64,000 bases of DNA from Rossellomorea vietnamensis (GTDB taxonomy: Bacteria > Bacillota > Bacilli > Bacillales > Bacillaceae_B): NCBI RefSeq assembly GCF_008180615.1, contig NZ_VTEH01000001.1, positions 404,201 to 468,200 of the forward strand. Direction: 5' to 3'. Shown here piece by piece: positions 19,212 through 27,457 of this stretch. The stretch's first letter is position 1, and each line of letters starts with the position of its first letter. The notes under the pieces were generated by a model, which was not told where the DNA came from, ran no database searches, and saw only the letters and a program-made list of their open reading frames with translations. The position numbers and the translations under genes were made by a program.

Positions 19212-19233
19212 GCCGGAGATTCATCTCTCCGGC
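19212..19233 (-). terminator. pbpB terminator
   Basis: An 8-bp stem GCCGGAGA/TCTCCGGC followed on the minus strand by TTTTTG, starting a few bases after the pbpB stop. Confidence 0.85.
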
Positions 19234-19240
19234 CTTCCTG

Positions 19241-21454
19241 CTAGTTCAATGGGGCTTCTTCGTCGGTCTCACTATCATTCTTCTCTTTTTCCAGCTGCTG
19301 TTCCGGGGTCTCGAATGTTACTACAAGAGGCTCAGCTTCATTAATCGCTGTACCGGGCGTAATATTTTGATTGGTAACATACCCAGTGCCTACCATGTTC
19401 AGTTTCAAGTTGGCCATTTTAGTTACCTTCAGCACATCCCTGACTGACCAGCCTTTCATATCCGGAATAGTCAGGTTCCCATCGGTACGCAGAACGATTC
19501 TTTCCCCTTGCAGGAGTTCTTCACCAGGTGAGGCAGACTGTTTCTGAACCTTGGAACCCTCCCCGAGGATAATTGGATTGAGTCCTGACTCTTTCAGCTG
19601 TTTCTTCGCCTTCTCTACAGGAACTCCCGTAAGATCGGCTGCTTTAGCTTTTTTCAGGCTTTTATTCTCTTCCGGTTTAATATTAAGATATTTCAAGCTG
19701 TTGAGCATTACCGGGTTGAAGACACCTGAAACAGGGTCTGAACCGATTTCACTAGTTTTCAAACTAGGCTTTTTGATAGCTACATACACAATCAGCTGCG
19801 GGTCATCGGCTGGTGCCATTCCGAGAAAGGAGAATAAATAGTTTTCTTTTCCTATTTCATATCCTCCATTTTCATAATCTGGAATTTGAGCAGTACCGGA
19901 TTTCCCTGAAACATCATAACCATCTATAGCAAATCTGCGGCCTGTTCCATCATCAGCAGTAACTGTAGTCGCAAGGTATTCTCTCACCTTTTTAGCTGTT
20001 TCAGCCGAAATAGGTGTCCCCGCAACCTCGGGTTCTGTTTTCTTTATCGTCTCATTGGTATTATGATCAACGATTTCAGAAATGATATACGGCTTCATCA
20101 TTTTTCCATCATTCGCTATAGCTGTTTCGGCTTGTATAATCTGCAGCGGAGTGACGGTGGTACCTTGCCCAAAGATTGTTGTATACTTCTCAATTGGATA
20201 ATGATAAAGGATTTGCCCTGTTGTTTCGTTTGGAAGGTCAATACCTGTCTTCCGGCCAAATCCGAAAGCATCAAGATACTCCCTGAAGCGGTCCTCTCCG
20301 ATTTTATCAAGAAGCTTTGCAAAAGCTACATTTGAGGATTGCTGGACACCTTCAAGATAGGTGATCGTTCCCCACCCATCACCATTATTGTGGTCGCGGA
20401 TTGGCACCGAATTTCCTTCCAGAAAGTATTTTCCAGATTCATAATACTCATTAGGATTAAAAGCACCTTCTTCGACTGCTGCGGCCAAAGAGAAGCTTTT
20501 CATGGTGGATCCTGGCTCATAGGAAGTCTCGACAATATCATTCTGCCAAGATTGAAGATCTTCTCTTGTATCAGGATGAAAAGTGGGTCTCTGAGCCATG
20601 GCAAGGATTTTGCCGGTCTTCGGGTCGGCAACCACCGCCAGCATGTTTTCAGGTTTATATTGCTGATCAACTTTGCTCATCGTCTCTTCTAAGAAGGTTT
20701 GGATCTTTTTATCAATCGTCAGGTACACATCGTTACCATTTTGCGGAGGTGTGACATGCTCTTCTGTCTGCGGGAGAATGTATCCCCACTTATCGCTGTC
20801 ATACTTTACCTTTCCGTTTTTTCCGGTCAGGTAGTCATTCAGGCTTTGCTCTATGCCCATCTTGCCGACAATCTCAGTAGTATTATCTTCTTTTTCTTCT
20901 TTTTGGGCAAAGCCTATCAAATGAGAAGAGAATACACCGTTAGGATAAAATCTCTTAGACTCTTTTACAAAATTGACACCAGGAAGGGCTTCTTTTTCAA
21001 TAGCGAGCTTCAAACGATGTGATATGCCTCTCCCCACACTGCCAAACTCCACCTGAAATCTTTTTTCCTCCACTCCTTTGGAGAGCCGGGCGTACAGGTC
21101 AGACTCATCCGCCTCCAGTAAAGGAGCCAGAACTGCAGCGGTCTTTCTGATGTCTTGAACATGCTTAGGCTTTTCGCTATCCTGGGACACAGATTCGTCA
21201 AGAATTGCTACAAGGGTATAGGCGGATGTATCTTCGGCAATCACTTCACCTTTTTGATCATAGATTGTACCCCTTGCTGCTTCAAGAACCCCTGTCTTCA
21301 GGTACTTTTTGGCCGCTTGTGCAGCCAGAACCTTTCCATCCGCTTCCCCGGTAACCTGGATTGTCACAAAGCGAACCATCAAAACAAAAAAGAGCAGGCC
21401 GAAAAATCCAAAAAGGATGGCTGCTCCGATTCTCATTCCCGGTCTCTTTTTCAT
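19241..21454 (-). CDS. pbpB: PBP2B, divisome class B penicillin-binding protein
   Basis: 737 aa. Septal peptidoglycan transpeptidase. Membrane segment at about 10-31, dimerisation domain, transpeptidase with STMK (catalytic S316), SSN and KSGTAQ, then two PASTA domains (AADLTGVPVEKAKKQL, then TIPDMKGWSVRDVLKV) and an acidic tail. Starts within the ftsL stop (ATGA overlap). The usual ftsL-pbpB pair of the dcw cluster. Confidence 0.97.
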   Translation of the reverse strand: MKKRPGMRIGAAILFGFFGLLFFVLMVRFVTIQVTGEADGKVLAAQAAKKYLKTGVLEAARGTIYDQKGEVIAEDTSAYTLVAILDESVSQDSEKPKHVQDIRKTAAVLAPLLEADESDLYARLSKGVEEKRFQVEFGSVGRGISHRLKLAIEKEALPGVNFVKESKRFYPNGVFSSHLIGFAQKEEKEDNTTEIVGKMGIEQSLNDYLTGKNGKVKYDSDKWGYILPQTEEHVTPPQNGNDVYLTIDKKIQTFLEETMSKVDQQYKPENMLAVVADPKTGKILAMAQRPTFHPDTREDLQSWQNDIVETSYEPGSTMKSFSLAAAVEEGAFNPNEYYESGKYFLEGNSVPIRDHNNGDGWGTITYLEGVQQSSNVAFAKLLDKIGEDRFREYLDAFGFGRKTGIDLPNETTGQILYHYPIEKYTTIFGQGTTVTPLQIIQAETAIANDGKMMKPYIISEIVDHNTNETIKKTEPEVAGTPISAETAKKVREYLATTVTADDGTGRRFAIDGYDVSGKSGTAQIPDYENGGYEIGKENYLFSFLGMAPADDPQLIVYVAIKKPSLKTSEIGSDPVSGVFNPVMLNSLKYLNIKPEENKSLKKAKAADLTGVPVEKAKKQLKESGLNPIILGEGSKVQKQSASPGEELLQGERIVLRTDGNLTIPDMKGWSVRDVLKVTKMANLKLNMVGTGYVTNQNITPGTAINEAEPLVVTFETPEQQLEKEKNDSETDEEAPLN

Positions 21455-21813
21455 TGATTCTGCACAACCTTAACATTCTGTTCTTTTAAATCAAGACCCA
21501 GCTCTTTCGCTTTTTCCAAGATTCTTTCGTATGTACTCAGCTCGCTGACTTGCAGTTTAAGATCATTATTTGCTTTTTCCTGAACATCAATTTGAGACTG
21601 TACAACCTGAATTTCTTTATTGGCTTTATAGATTGAAGACTGGGTTGAGATTATGTTCACCGCCATAAAGCAAAACACTACCCCAATAAGCGCAACCAGA
21701 ATTTTTTCCCCCGGGGTGATGAGGGGCCTTTCTTCCCTTACCGGGATGGTTTTTGGTTGCCGCTGCGGCTGCTGAACTGTCTGCTCACGGTACTTCCTTG
21801 CTAAATTGCTCAC
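21451..21813 (-). CDS. ftsL: FtsL division protein
   Basis: 120 aa. Small bitopic protein: basic, Gln/Pro-rich cytoplasmic N-terminus, membrane segment KILVALIGVVFCFMAVNII (about 37-55), and extracytoplasmic leucine-zipper-like coiled coil. It pairs with DivIC and DivIB and is an unstable, limiting divisome component in B. subtilis. GTG start at 21813 with AAGGGAG upstream; it lies 27 nt after rsmH. Confidence 0.95.
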   Translation of the reverse strand: MSNLARKYREQTVQQPQRQPKTIPVREERPLITPGEKILVALIGVVFCFMAVNIISTQSSIYKANKEIQVVQSQIDVQEKANNDLKLQVSELSTYERILEKAKELGLDLKEQNVKVVQNQ

Positions 21814-21840
21814 TCTCTCTGCTCCCTTCTGTTATTTTAT

Positions 21841-22773
21841 CTACGCCTTTTCTGCAACTCTCAGTTTGGCAGAACGGGCTCTATTATTATTTTCTAATTC
21901 TTCTTCACTTGGCAGAATCGGCTTTCTCGTCACCAATTTCAGTTCCGGCTTATACTCGTCCGGAATGATTGGGAGGCCTGGCGGAAGATCAGGGCCTGAA
22001 GCCTTTTCTTTAAAAATGGTTTTACAAATTCGGTCTTCAAGAGAGTGAAAGGTTATCACACTAATTCTTCCACCCGGTTTAAGGATTTCAATTGATCTTT
22101 CAAGTGCCTCTTCGACCGCATCCAGCTCATCATTGACAGCGATCCTTATTGCCTGGAAGACCCGTTTAGCGGGATGCCCTCCCTTTCTTCTCGCAGGAGC
22201 AGGAATTCCATCTTTGATCAAATCAACCAGCTCACCGGTTGTTTCGATAGGCTTGATGTCTCTGGCTGCCTCAATCTTTCTGGCAATCTGCTTGGAAAAC
22301 TTTTCTTCTCCGTAACGGAAGAATATCCTGACGAGGCTTTCATACGACCATTCGTTCACCACTTCATGAGCTGTCAATTCGCCTTCCATATCCATTCGCA
22401 TATCAAGAGGAGCATCATGATGATAGCTGAATCCCCTCTCAGGTGTATCAAGCTGCGGAGATGAGACTCCCAAATCAAACAAAATTCCGTCCACTTGATT
22501 AACGCCTTGATCTGCAAGTTCTTCTTTTATATAGCGAAAATTGGACCTTATGAACGTTACCCTGTCAAGGTAGGGACTAAGCTTATTTTTTGCATGGTCT
22601 ATTGCTGTCTGATCCTGATCAAAGCAATACAATCTGCCGTTTTCCCCGAGCTGCGAGACCAGGTATTCACTATGGCCGGCTCCGCCCAGAGTACAATCCA
22701 CATAGATGCCATCTTCCTTGATGTTCAGTTCATCCACTGTTTCTTTTAATAATACTGTTGTATGTTCAAACAT
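21841..22773 (-). CDS. rsmH: RsmH, 16S rRNA m4C1402 methyltransferase
   Basis: 310 aa. SAM-dependent N4-methylation of C1402 in 16S rRNA (MraW family). SAM motif [15 protein letters not shown] near residue 25, [29 protein letters not shown] and the C-terminal [12 protein letters not shown] and [10 protein letters not shown] motifs. Second gene of the dcw cluster after mraZ. Confidence 0.97.
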   Translation of the reverse strand: MFEHTTVLLKETVDELNIKEDGIYVDCTLGGAGHSEYLVSQLGENGRLYCFDQDQTAIDHAKNKLSPYLDRVTFIRSNFRYIKEELADQGVNQVDGILFDLGVSSPQLDTPERGFSYHHDAPLDMRMDMEGELTAHEVVNEWSYESLVRIFFRYGEEKFSKQIARKIEAARDIKPIETTGELVDLIKDGIPAPARRKGGHPAKRVFQAIRIAVNDELDAVEEALERSIEILKPGGRISVITFHSLEDRICKTIFKEKASGPDLPPGLPIIPDEYKPELKLVTRKPILPSEEELENNNRARSAKLRVAEKA

Positions 22774-22852
22774 TCTGATTCACCTTTCCAATCGAGCTGC
22801 ATTCATTTAAGCAAAGTCTATTTCTGAATAGTTGGTTGTATTGCAGAATTGA

Positions 22853-23284
22853 TTAGATATCAAAACCAATCATATTCTCGGCAATTTCTGCAAAGGAATC
22901 CTCTGACTGTGAGAAATAGTCTTCCCATAAAGGCTTGCTCCAAATCTCAATTCGATTGGAAACTCCCAATACTACACATTCCTTATCCAGCTTCGCGTAA
23001 TCCGTAAGTGTGGAGGGGATATTGATCCTCCCGGTCTTGTCCAATTCGCATTCTGTAGCACCCGAAAAGAAAAACCGAGTGAAAGCACGTGCGTCTTTCT
23101 TGGTCAGCGGCAGAGTCTTCAGCTTTTCTTCTAAAGCCCTCCATTCCTCCATGGGATATCCAAATAAACATTGATCAAGCCCTCTGGTCAATACAAAGGC
23201 ATCACTAAGATGCTCCCTGAATTTAGAGGGGACGATTAAACGGCCTTTATTATCAATGTTATGTTGATATTCGCCCATGAACAT
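22853..23284 (-). CDS. mraZ: MraZ, transcriptional regulator of the dcw cluster
   Basis: 143 aa, exactly the usual Bacillus length, with two SpoVT/AbrB-like (DXXXR) domains: [19 protein letters not shown] and [15 protein letters not shown]. It binds repeats upstream of its own gene. Start ATG 23284 (MFMGEYQHN); a longer frame to 23299 is not in the family. Its ribosome site is poor, and GTGGGGG repeats (23290-23340) cover the leader, consistent with autoregulation. Confidence 0.96.
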   Translation of the reverse strand: MFMGEYQHNIDNKGRLIVPSKFREHLSDAFVLTRGLDQCLFGYPMEEWRALEEKLKTLPLTKKDARAFTRFFFSGATECELDKTGRINIPSTLTDYAKLDKECVVLGVSNRIEIWSKPLWEDYFSQSEDSFAEIAENMIGFDI

Positions 23285-23289
23285 GTCCA

Positions 23290-23340
23290 CTGCCCCCACT
23301 TTCTAACACAAATGTACCACATTCCCCCACTTTTCTCCAC
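23290..23340 (-). promoter_or_regulatory. MraZ-box-like direct repeats before mraZ
   Basis: On the minus strand AAAGTGGGGG occurs twice, with AAAGTG at 23328-23333 and 23297-23302 (31 nt apart), with further GTGG copies around them. MraZ sites in Mollicutes are reported as AAAGTGK repeats, which these match. The promoter-proximal copy overlaps the mraZ ribosome site. Confidence 0.6.
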
Positions 23341-23589
23341 ACATATATTAATTTCTTTTTGAATACAATAATTCCTGCTTTTTTAACTTTTTTGTATTAT
23401 TTATTGAATCCCTTGCATTACCACTATTCGAGGGACTTTTATGGCGGGATTAAAGACGGAATACAGGCTATAGTTCTTTTTAATTTGCCTGTCCTTTGAC
23501 GCAGTGTTAATAATGACTTCAATTTTAACTAGCGGGGATAAAAGGAATAACCTATCCGAACTTTTTCGGATATTCTCTAAAGGGTGCTT

Positions 23590-23796
23590 ACGAGTGAGGG
23601 ACACCTGCGACACTTTTTGGTCCTTCTGGTGTCTCTCAAGACGAGCTCGAGGAACACCTGCGACACTTTTTTGTCCTTCTGGTGTTTCTCATGACTCGCT
23701 CGAGGGACACCTACGACACTTTTCGGTCCTTCTGGTGTCTCTCGGGACGTCTACCACACCTGCGATCCAATCACTCCCTTCAAGTTTCTCTCAACA
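23590..23796. repeat. 53-bp tandem repeat, three good copies plus one degenerate
   Basis: Copies begin at about 23590, 23641 and 23694; the phase marker ACACCT(G/A)CGACAC recurs at 23601, 23654 and 23707, i.e. exactly 53 nt apart, and a degenerate copy follows near 23756. Each unit holds a GAGGGACACC ... GGTGTCTCTC inverted repeat (10 bp, one G-T mismatch) with a loop of about 22 nt. It lies between bshC and mraZ. Small frames across it are not genes. Confidence 0.85.
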
Positions 23797-23852
23797 CGCT
23801 CTCGAAAGACAGCTGATACCCTTTTTCGCAAATATTGTGTCATACAAAAAGA

Positions 23853-23884
23853 AGAAAGCGACGCTGGAACAGCATCGCTTTCTT
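23853..23884 (-). terminator. bshC terminator
   Basis: Stem AGAAAGCGA-CGCTG / CAGC-A-TCGCTTTCT with one internal mismatch, followed on the minus strand by CTTCTTTTTG, just after the bshC stop. Confidence 0.8.
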
Positions 23885-23894
23885 TCGGGTTCAA

Positions 23895-25514
23895 TTATAA
23901 TGAGATGACTTTGTGTTTTCCATCAAACTCCATCGGAAGATCCATCAAGCCTTTTACAAAACCCTCTCCATATCGATTCATGAAATAATAAAGATTCCAT
24001 AAGCGTTCCTGAGGAGCTCCCCCAGGTTTAAGGGAAGCCTCTATCCTTTCATATTTGCCCAGCTGCAACTGATATTTGCTTTGAAGGGAATGATTGGTTT
24101 TGAGTCTGAGATATTCAAATTGCTGCTTGTGAAATGACAGGTTTTTTTCAATGATGTTCTCCAAGCCCTTATCAATAGCGGCAGCTTTCGGCAAGATGCC
24201 TTCATAGGAAGCCATAAGCATTCTTTCAGCCTCATTTATCCTGCTTTCAAGGTCAGTATCCTTTACTGATTCCCAATATTGAAGTTTCTCTCTTTCTACA
24301 CCATCCTTCAGGACAGCATCGAGAGAAAGGCTGAGTTCATCAGCGTTTCTTTTAACATCCCTCTCCAGGATAGTCAGATTCAAACGAGGAACAATAGGCG
24401 GCATTTTGTTTCCCGCCCAGTCGAAGGCCTGTTTCAATTCACCCCAATAGGCAATTTCACCAGGACCGGCTATAAAAGCAAGGGTAGGAAAGAGCCACTC
24501 CTGCATCAGCGGACGGGTGACCACGTTGTTACTGAAGCGATGCGGTTCTGAATCAAGAATCTCTTCAAGCTGGCCAAGGGTATAGTGTATCTCGCCATTT
24601 TTACCCCTGAAAACATCCCCCTCCCGTTCCAGGAGAATCCGTTCACCATTTTCATTAATGAAAAGATTGGCAGCATCCTCTTTCATCTCTATGGTAAGAG
24701 GAAAACCGTTTTCGGAGATGATGTTTTGTTGTTCTCTCACTTTTTCTGATATGATTTCGCTGCCTTCGATCAGGTGATGGAAATAAGGTTTCTCCAACTC
24801 CCTTAATAGAGGATAGGCTGAATCGATAATAAGCAGGCCATAGTCCTTGAAAAGAGACATAATGATGCTGCTGAAAAAGTCTACAATGGTTTCAGAGCGC
24901 TCAATTGCGTCTTCCAGATCCCTCAATAGTCCTTTCGTGAACTCTGTTTCGCCAAAATGGCGGATAACCTGATTGACCCATTTGCGCATCGTTTCTTTAT
25001 TAAAAGTGAACTCGCTGGCCATTCTCTTATCAGTCGCTCTTTCCGGATAACCGGTTTTATCCATCTTTCCATTTTGTTCAACGAACACGTGATTGATTTC
25101 CTGGTAATCATGATCCTCGCCGGCAATCCAGAAAACAGGAATAACCGGATAGTTCATTTTTTCTTCCTGTTCCTTCGCGAGTTTTATTATTGAAATGACC
25201 TTATGTATAGTATAGAGGGGACCCGTCAACAATCCAGCCTGCTGGCCGCCGATGACCACAACGGCGTCTTCTTTGAGCTTTTTCATAGATCTTTCAACTT
25301 CGCCGCTCGAAGGGAAGGGTTTCATGTACCTTTCAATCACTTCCACTAAAGCTTCCCGAGGGAAATCCCTTAGGTTAATATCTTTGACCCTGTCAGCATA
25401 CAGCCCGGGTTCATCAAGGTTGTAATGAAAAAAAGAAGTAACCGGTGGTTCCTGTTGTATGTATAATGAAGCAAAACGATTTGTTGCTGGAATATATAAG
25501 CTTTCCAGTTCCAT
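23895..25514 (-). CDS. bshC: BshC, bacillithiol synthase (cysteine-adding)
   Basis: 539 aa, identical in length to B. subtilis BshC (YllA). It adds cysteine to GlcN-malate in the final step of bacillithiol synthesis. A nucleotide-binding-like core with VVIGGQQAGLLTGPLYTIHK, PVFWIAGEDHDYQEINHV and FIAGPGEIAYWGELK, with a long coiled-coil helix in the C-terminal half. Start ATG 25514 with AAGGAG 9 nt upstream; in-frame ATGs to 25538 have no site. It lies next to panE as in B. subtilis. Confidence 0.96.
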   Translation of the reverse strand: MELESLYIPATNRFASLYIQQEPPVTSFFHYNLDEPGLYADRVKDINLRDFPREALVEVIERYMKPFPSSGEVERSMKKLKEDAVVVIGGQQAGLLTGPLYTIHKVISIIKLAKEQEEKMNYPVIPVFWIAGEDHDYQEINHVFVEQNGKMDKTGYPERATDKRMASEFTFNKETMRKWVNQVIRHFGETEFTKGLLRDLEDAIERSETIVDFFSSIIMSLFKDYGLLIIDSAYPLLRELEKPYFHHLIEGSEIISEKVREQQNIISENGFPLTIEMKEDAANLFINENGERILLEREGDVFRGKNGEIHYTLGQLEEILDSEPHRFSNNVVTRPLMQEWLFPTLAFIAGPGEIAYWGELKQAFDWAGNKMPPIVPRLNLTILERDVKRNADELSLSLDAVLKDGVEREKLQYWESVKDTDLESRINEAERMLMASYEGILPKAAAIDKGLENIIEKNLSFHKQQFEYLRLKTNHSLQSKYQLQLGKYERIEASLKPGGAPQERLWNLYYFMNRYGEGFVKGLMDLPMEFDGKHKVISL

Positions 25515-25735
25515 ATTAAATGACTCCTTTTCTTCCATCTTCTACTGTTCGTAGTATAGCATTCCACAACAGTAAAAGGAAAAAACTTGCCTGAATGGTT
25601 TGTTGTTAAAGCTTTTTATCAGAGTTGTCTTTCATACCTGACGTGCCTGAGAAAAGAGCTGCCTAAATGAGCCTATTCCCTTCTTATGTATGATGTGATA
25701 GAACCTCCTGCTGAATCCAGCTGCTTCATACCCCA

Positions 25736-26122
25736 TTAAAAGGTTTGGATAATCCTTGAAGCTACACCGTAAAAAAGCAGGAGAACGTAGGCTGTTGAGA
25801 ACAGCAGAAAGTTAAGTCTCCAGCCGCCTTTGAGAACATGCAGAAACACAATTTCCTCTTTAATTTTCCAATGAATTACCGAAAGAATGCCTGTACTGAT
25901 CAGCAGGACAAGAATAAGGATCCAAAACAGCGATTTGTCCCAGATGGCCTGGATGATAAAATGGACCGAGAAAATCAAGAGGAAGGTCGTTAAATTGACA
26001 GCTGTATTCACAGCTCTTCTATGGCTGCCAGTTAATTGTTTCATAATCACGAAAGAGGAAAAATACCCCAGAAAAGGAATAAGAGTAAACACAGCGACAA
26101 AACTGGAGAATATCGTAGACAA
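25736..26122 (-). CDS. DUF3397 membrane protein
   Basis: 128 aa with four predicted membrane segments (about 7-28, 40-60, 63-83, 100-122). It resembles the DUF3397 proteins found between panE and bshC in several Bacillus species. Function unknown. TTG start at 26122, preceded by AAAGGAGG at 9 nt; the codon abuts the panE stop, so it is coupled to panE. A 220-nt AT-rich stretch without a gene separates it from bshC. Confidence 0.8.
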   Translation of the reverse strand: MSTIFSSFVAVFTLIPFLGYFSSFVIMKQLTGSHRRAVNTAVNLTTFLLIFSVHFIIQAIWDKSLFWILILVLLISTGILSVIHWKIKEEIVFLHVLKGGWRLNFLLFSTAYVLLLFYGVASRIIQTF

Positions 26123-27016
26123 CTATTCTTTCCTCCTTTCATGATCAATCCCTTTAACCATTTTATAAAGAACTGGCATTACACTCAGCGGAATTCCACA
26201 GTGCTCTGCTTTTTCTAAAGCCGCACCCAATATAGCTTCTATCTCTGTCTGTCTCTTAGCGCTGATGTCCGCCAGCATGGAAGATGTGTTTTCCCCCGTC
26301 CTGCAGGCGATTGCTTTTATTTCGTCAAATCCGATGACTCCATTGAGCTTTGGATATATAAGGAGGATCTCCTCGAAGACTGCTTTAGCAAGAGCCTCAT
26401 ACTCAGTAATTTCTAATAAACGCCCATTTCTGACCCCCAGCACAGCTGTCAGTGGATTAATAACCGCATTGACGGCAAGCTTTTCCAAGAGCATCACTTC
26501 ATAATCCGGCTGCATCTCGACTGGAAAATCACCGCTGCAGCGGGAAAGCTCCATCAGCCTTTTTCCGCTTCCCCTGTAAACAGCTGCGTTTGTCCTGCCC
26601 TTCCCTTTGTGGGCAACTGCATGATCCGATTCCTTAAGAGAACCATGTTCCACTGTCCCAACATAAATTTGCTCATGGGGCAGCTTATCCAGGAGTTTCA
26701 AATGGCCGATTCCGTTCTGAAGAAACAGCAGGGAGATCCCGGAAGGAATATTCTTTAATACTTCATATAAATCATCTAAGTGATATTGTTTGACAGCGAC
26801 AATAATTAGATCCTGTTCAGTCATGTTCTTCATTTTTGACGAAGCCCTAATAAAGGTAGATGCACAGGAATCTCCTTCATGAAGAGTAATGCCCTTATTA
26901 TTAATGGCCTCAGCCTGTTCTTGTCTCTTCACATAAAGGGTAACATCGTTATTTTTACCAAGATAGGCTGCAAAGAGCAGGCCGATTGCCCCTCCGCCAA
27001 TAATTCCAACTCTCAT
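26123..27016 (-). CDS. panE: 2-dehydropantoate 2-reductase (ketopantoate reductase)
   Basis: 297 aa. Reduces ketopantoate to pantoate with NADPH in pantothenate/CoA synthesis (YlbQ type). N-terminal Rossmann motif MRVGIIGGGAIGLLFA; C-terminal ketopantoate reductase domain with LLEKLAVNAVINPLTAVLGVRNG, containing the catalytic lysine, and SSMLADISAKRQTEIEAI. Upstream of the DUF3397 gene. Confidence 0.93.
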   Translation of the reverse strand: MRVGIIGGGAIGLLFAAYLGKNNDVTLYVKRQEQAEAINNKGITLHEGDSCASTFIRASSKMKNMTEQDLIIVAVKQYHLDDLYEVLKNIPSGISLLFLQNGIGHLKLLDKLPHEQIYVGTVEHGSLKESDHAVAHKGKGRTNAAVYRGSGKRLMELSRCSGDFPVEMQPDYEVMLLEKLAVNAVINPLTAVLGVRNGRLLEITEYEALAKAVFEEILLIYPKLNGVIGFDEIKAIACRTGENTSSMLADISAKRQTEIEAILGAALEKAEHCGIPLSVMPVLYKMVKGIDHERRKE

Positions 27017-27156
27017 CCAATCTCCTCTATCCGTTCATTCTGGTTAATATTACTAATAACATTCTACCATTGTGTCATTGGTGAGAAAATAGCTTTAGGC
27101 CATTCTTACACATTTTTGAAACTTAAAATCTCCGCAAACATAAAAATCACTCTTTC

Positions 27157-27331
27157 AAGGGCTGTTTTCGCATATATTGTTTCTTCAGACATCCCCGGAT
27201 ACTCAGAGTTATATCTCTTATAAAGGGAGAGCAGCTCTTTTCTTTTCGGTGTTACCAGTTTTTAAACCTCTTAATATGATTTTTTCGGAATTAGCCTGGT
27301 ATAGCAACAAAGTTTACGAAAAGAGCTTTAC
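27157..27331 (+). repeat. Dispersed ~170-bp element, copy A
   Basis: Starts AAGGGCTGTTTTCGCATA, carries the core GGGAGAGCAGCTCTTTTC (27224-27247) and TTTTTCGGAATTAG, and ends CGAAAAGAGCTTTA. The ends form imperfect terminal inverted repeats. It lies in the 440-nt gap downstream of the carboxyltransferase gene. Confidence 0.8.
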
Positions 27332-27410
27332 AAAAAGAACCTCTTCAAATGATAAGTTCGTTATATGGAGTGATAAATTCGCCCATTATGATTTTTCCAA
27401 ATGTCTATCA

Positions 27411-27452
27411 AAAAAAGGGTTAACCCAGATCATAATCTGAAGGCTAACCCTT
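27411..27452 (-). terminator. Terminator of the acyl-CoA carboxylase carboxyltransferase
   Basis: Stem AAGGGTTAGCC/GGTTAACCCTT (one mismatch) with an inner CAGAT/ATCTG stem, followed on the minus strand by TTTTTT. Confidence 0.85.
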
Positions 27453-27457
27453 GGCCG

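Noticed and set aside
23590..23796. Possible CRISPR array
   Set aside because: Units are contiguous 53-bp repeats without distinct spacers, and no cas genes are nearby.
23504..23908. 134-codon plus-strand frame with internal repeats
   Set aside because: Translation of the 53-bp tandem array and the bshC terminator; repeat period is not a multiple of three, so the repeats change frame.
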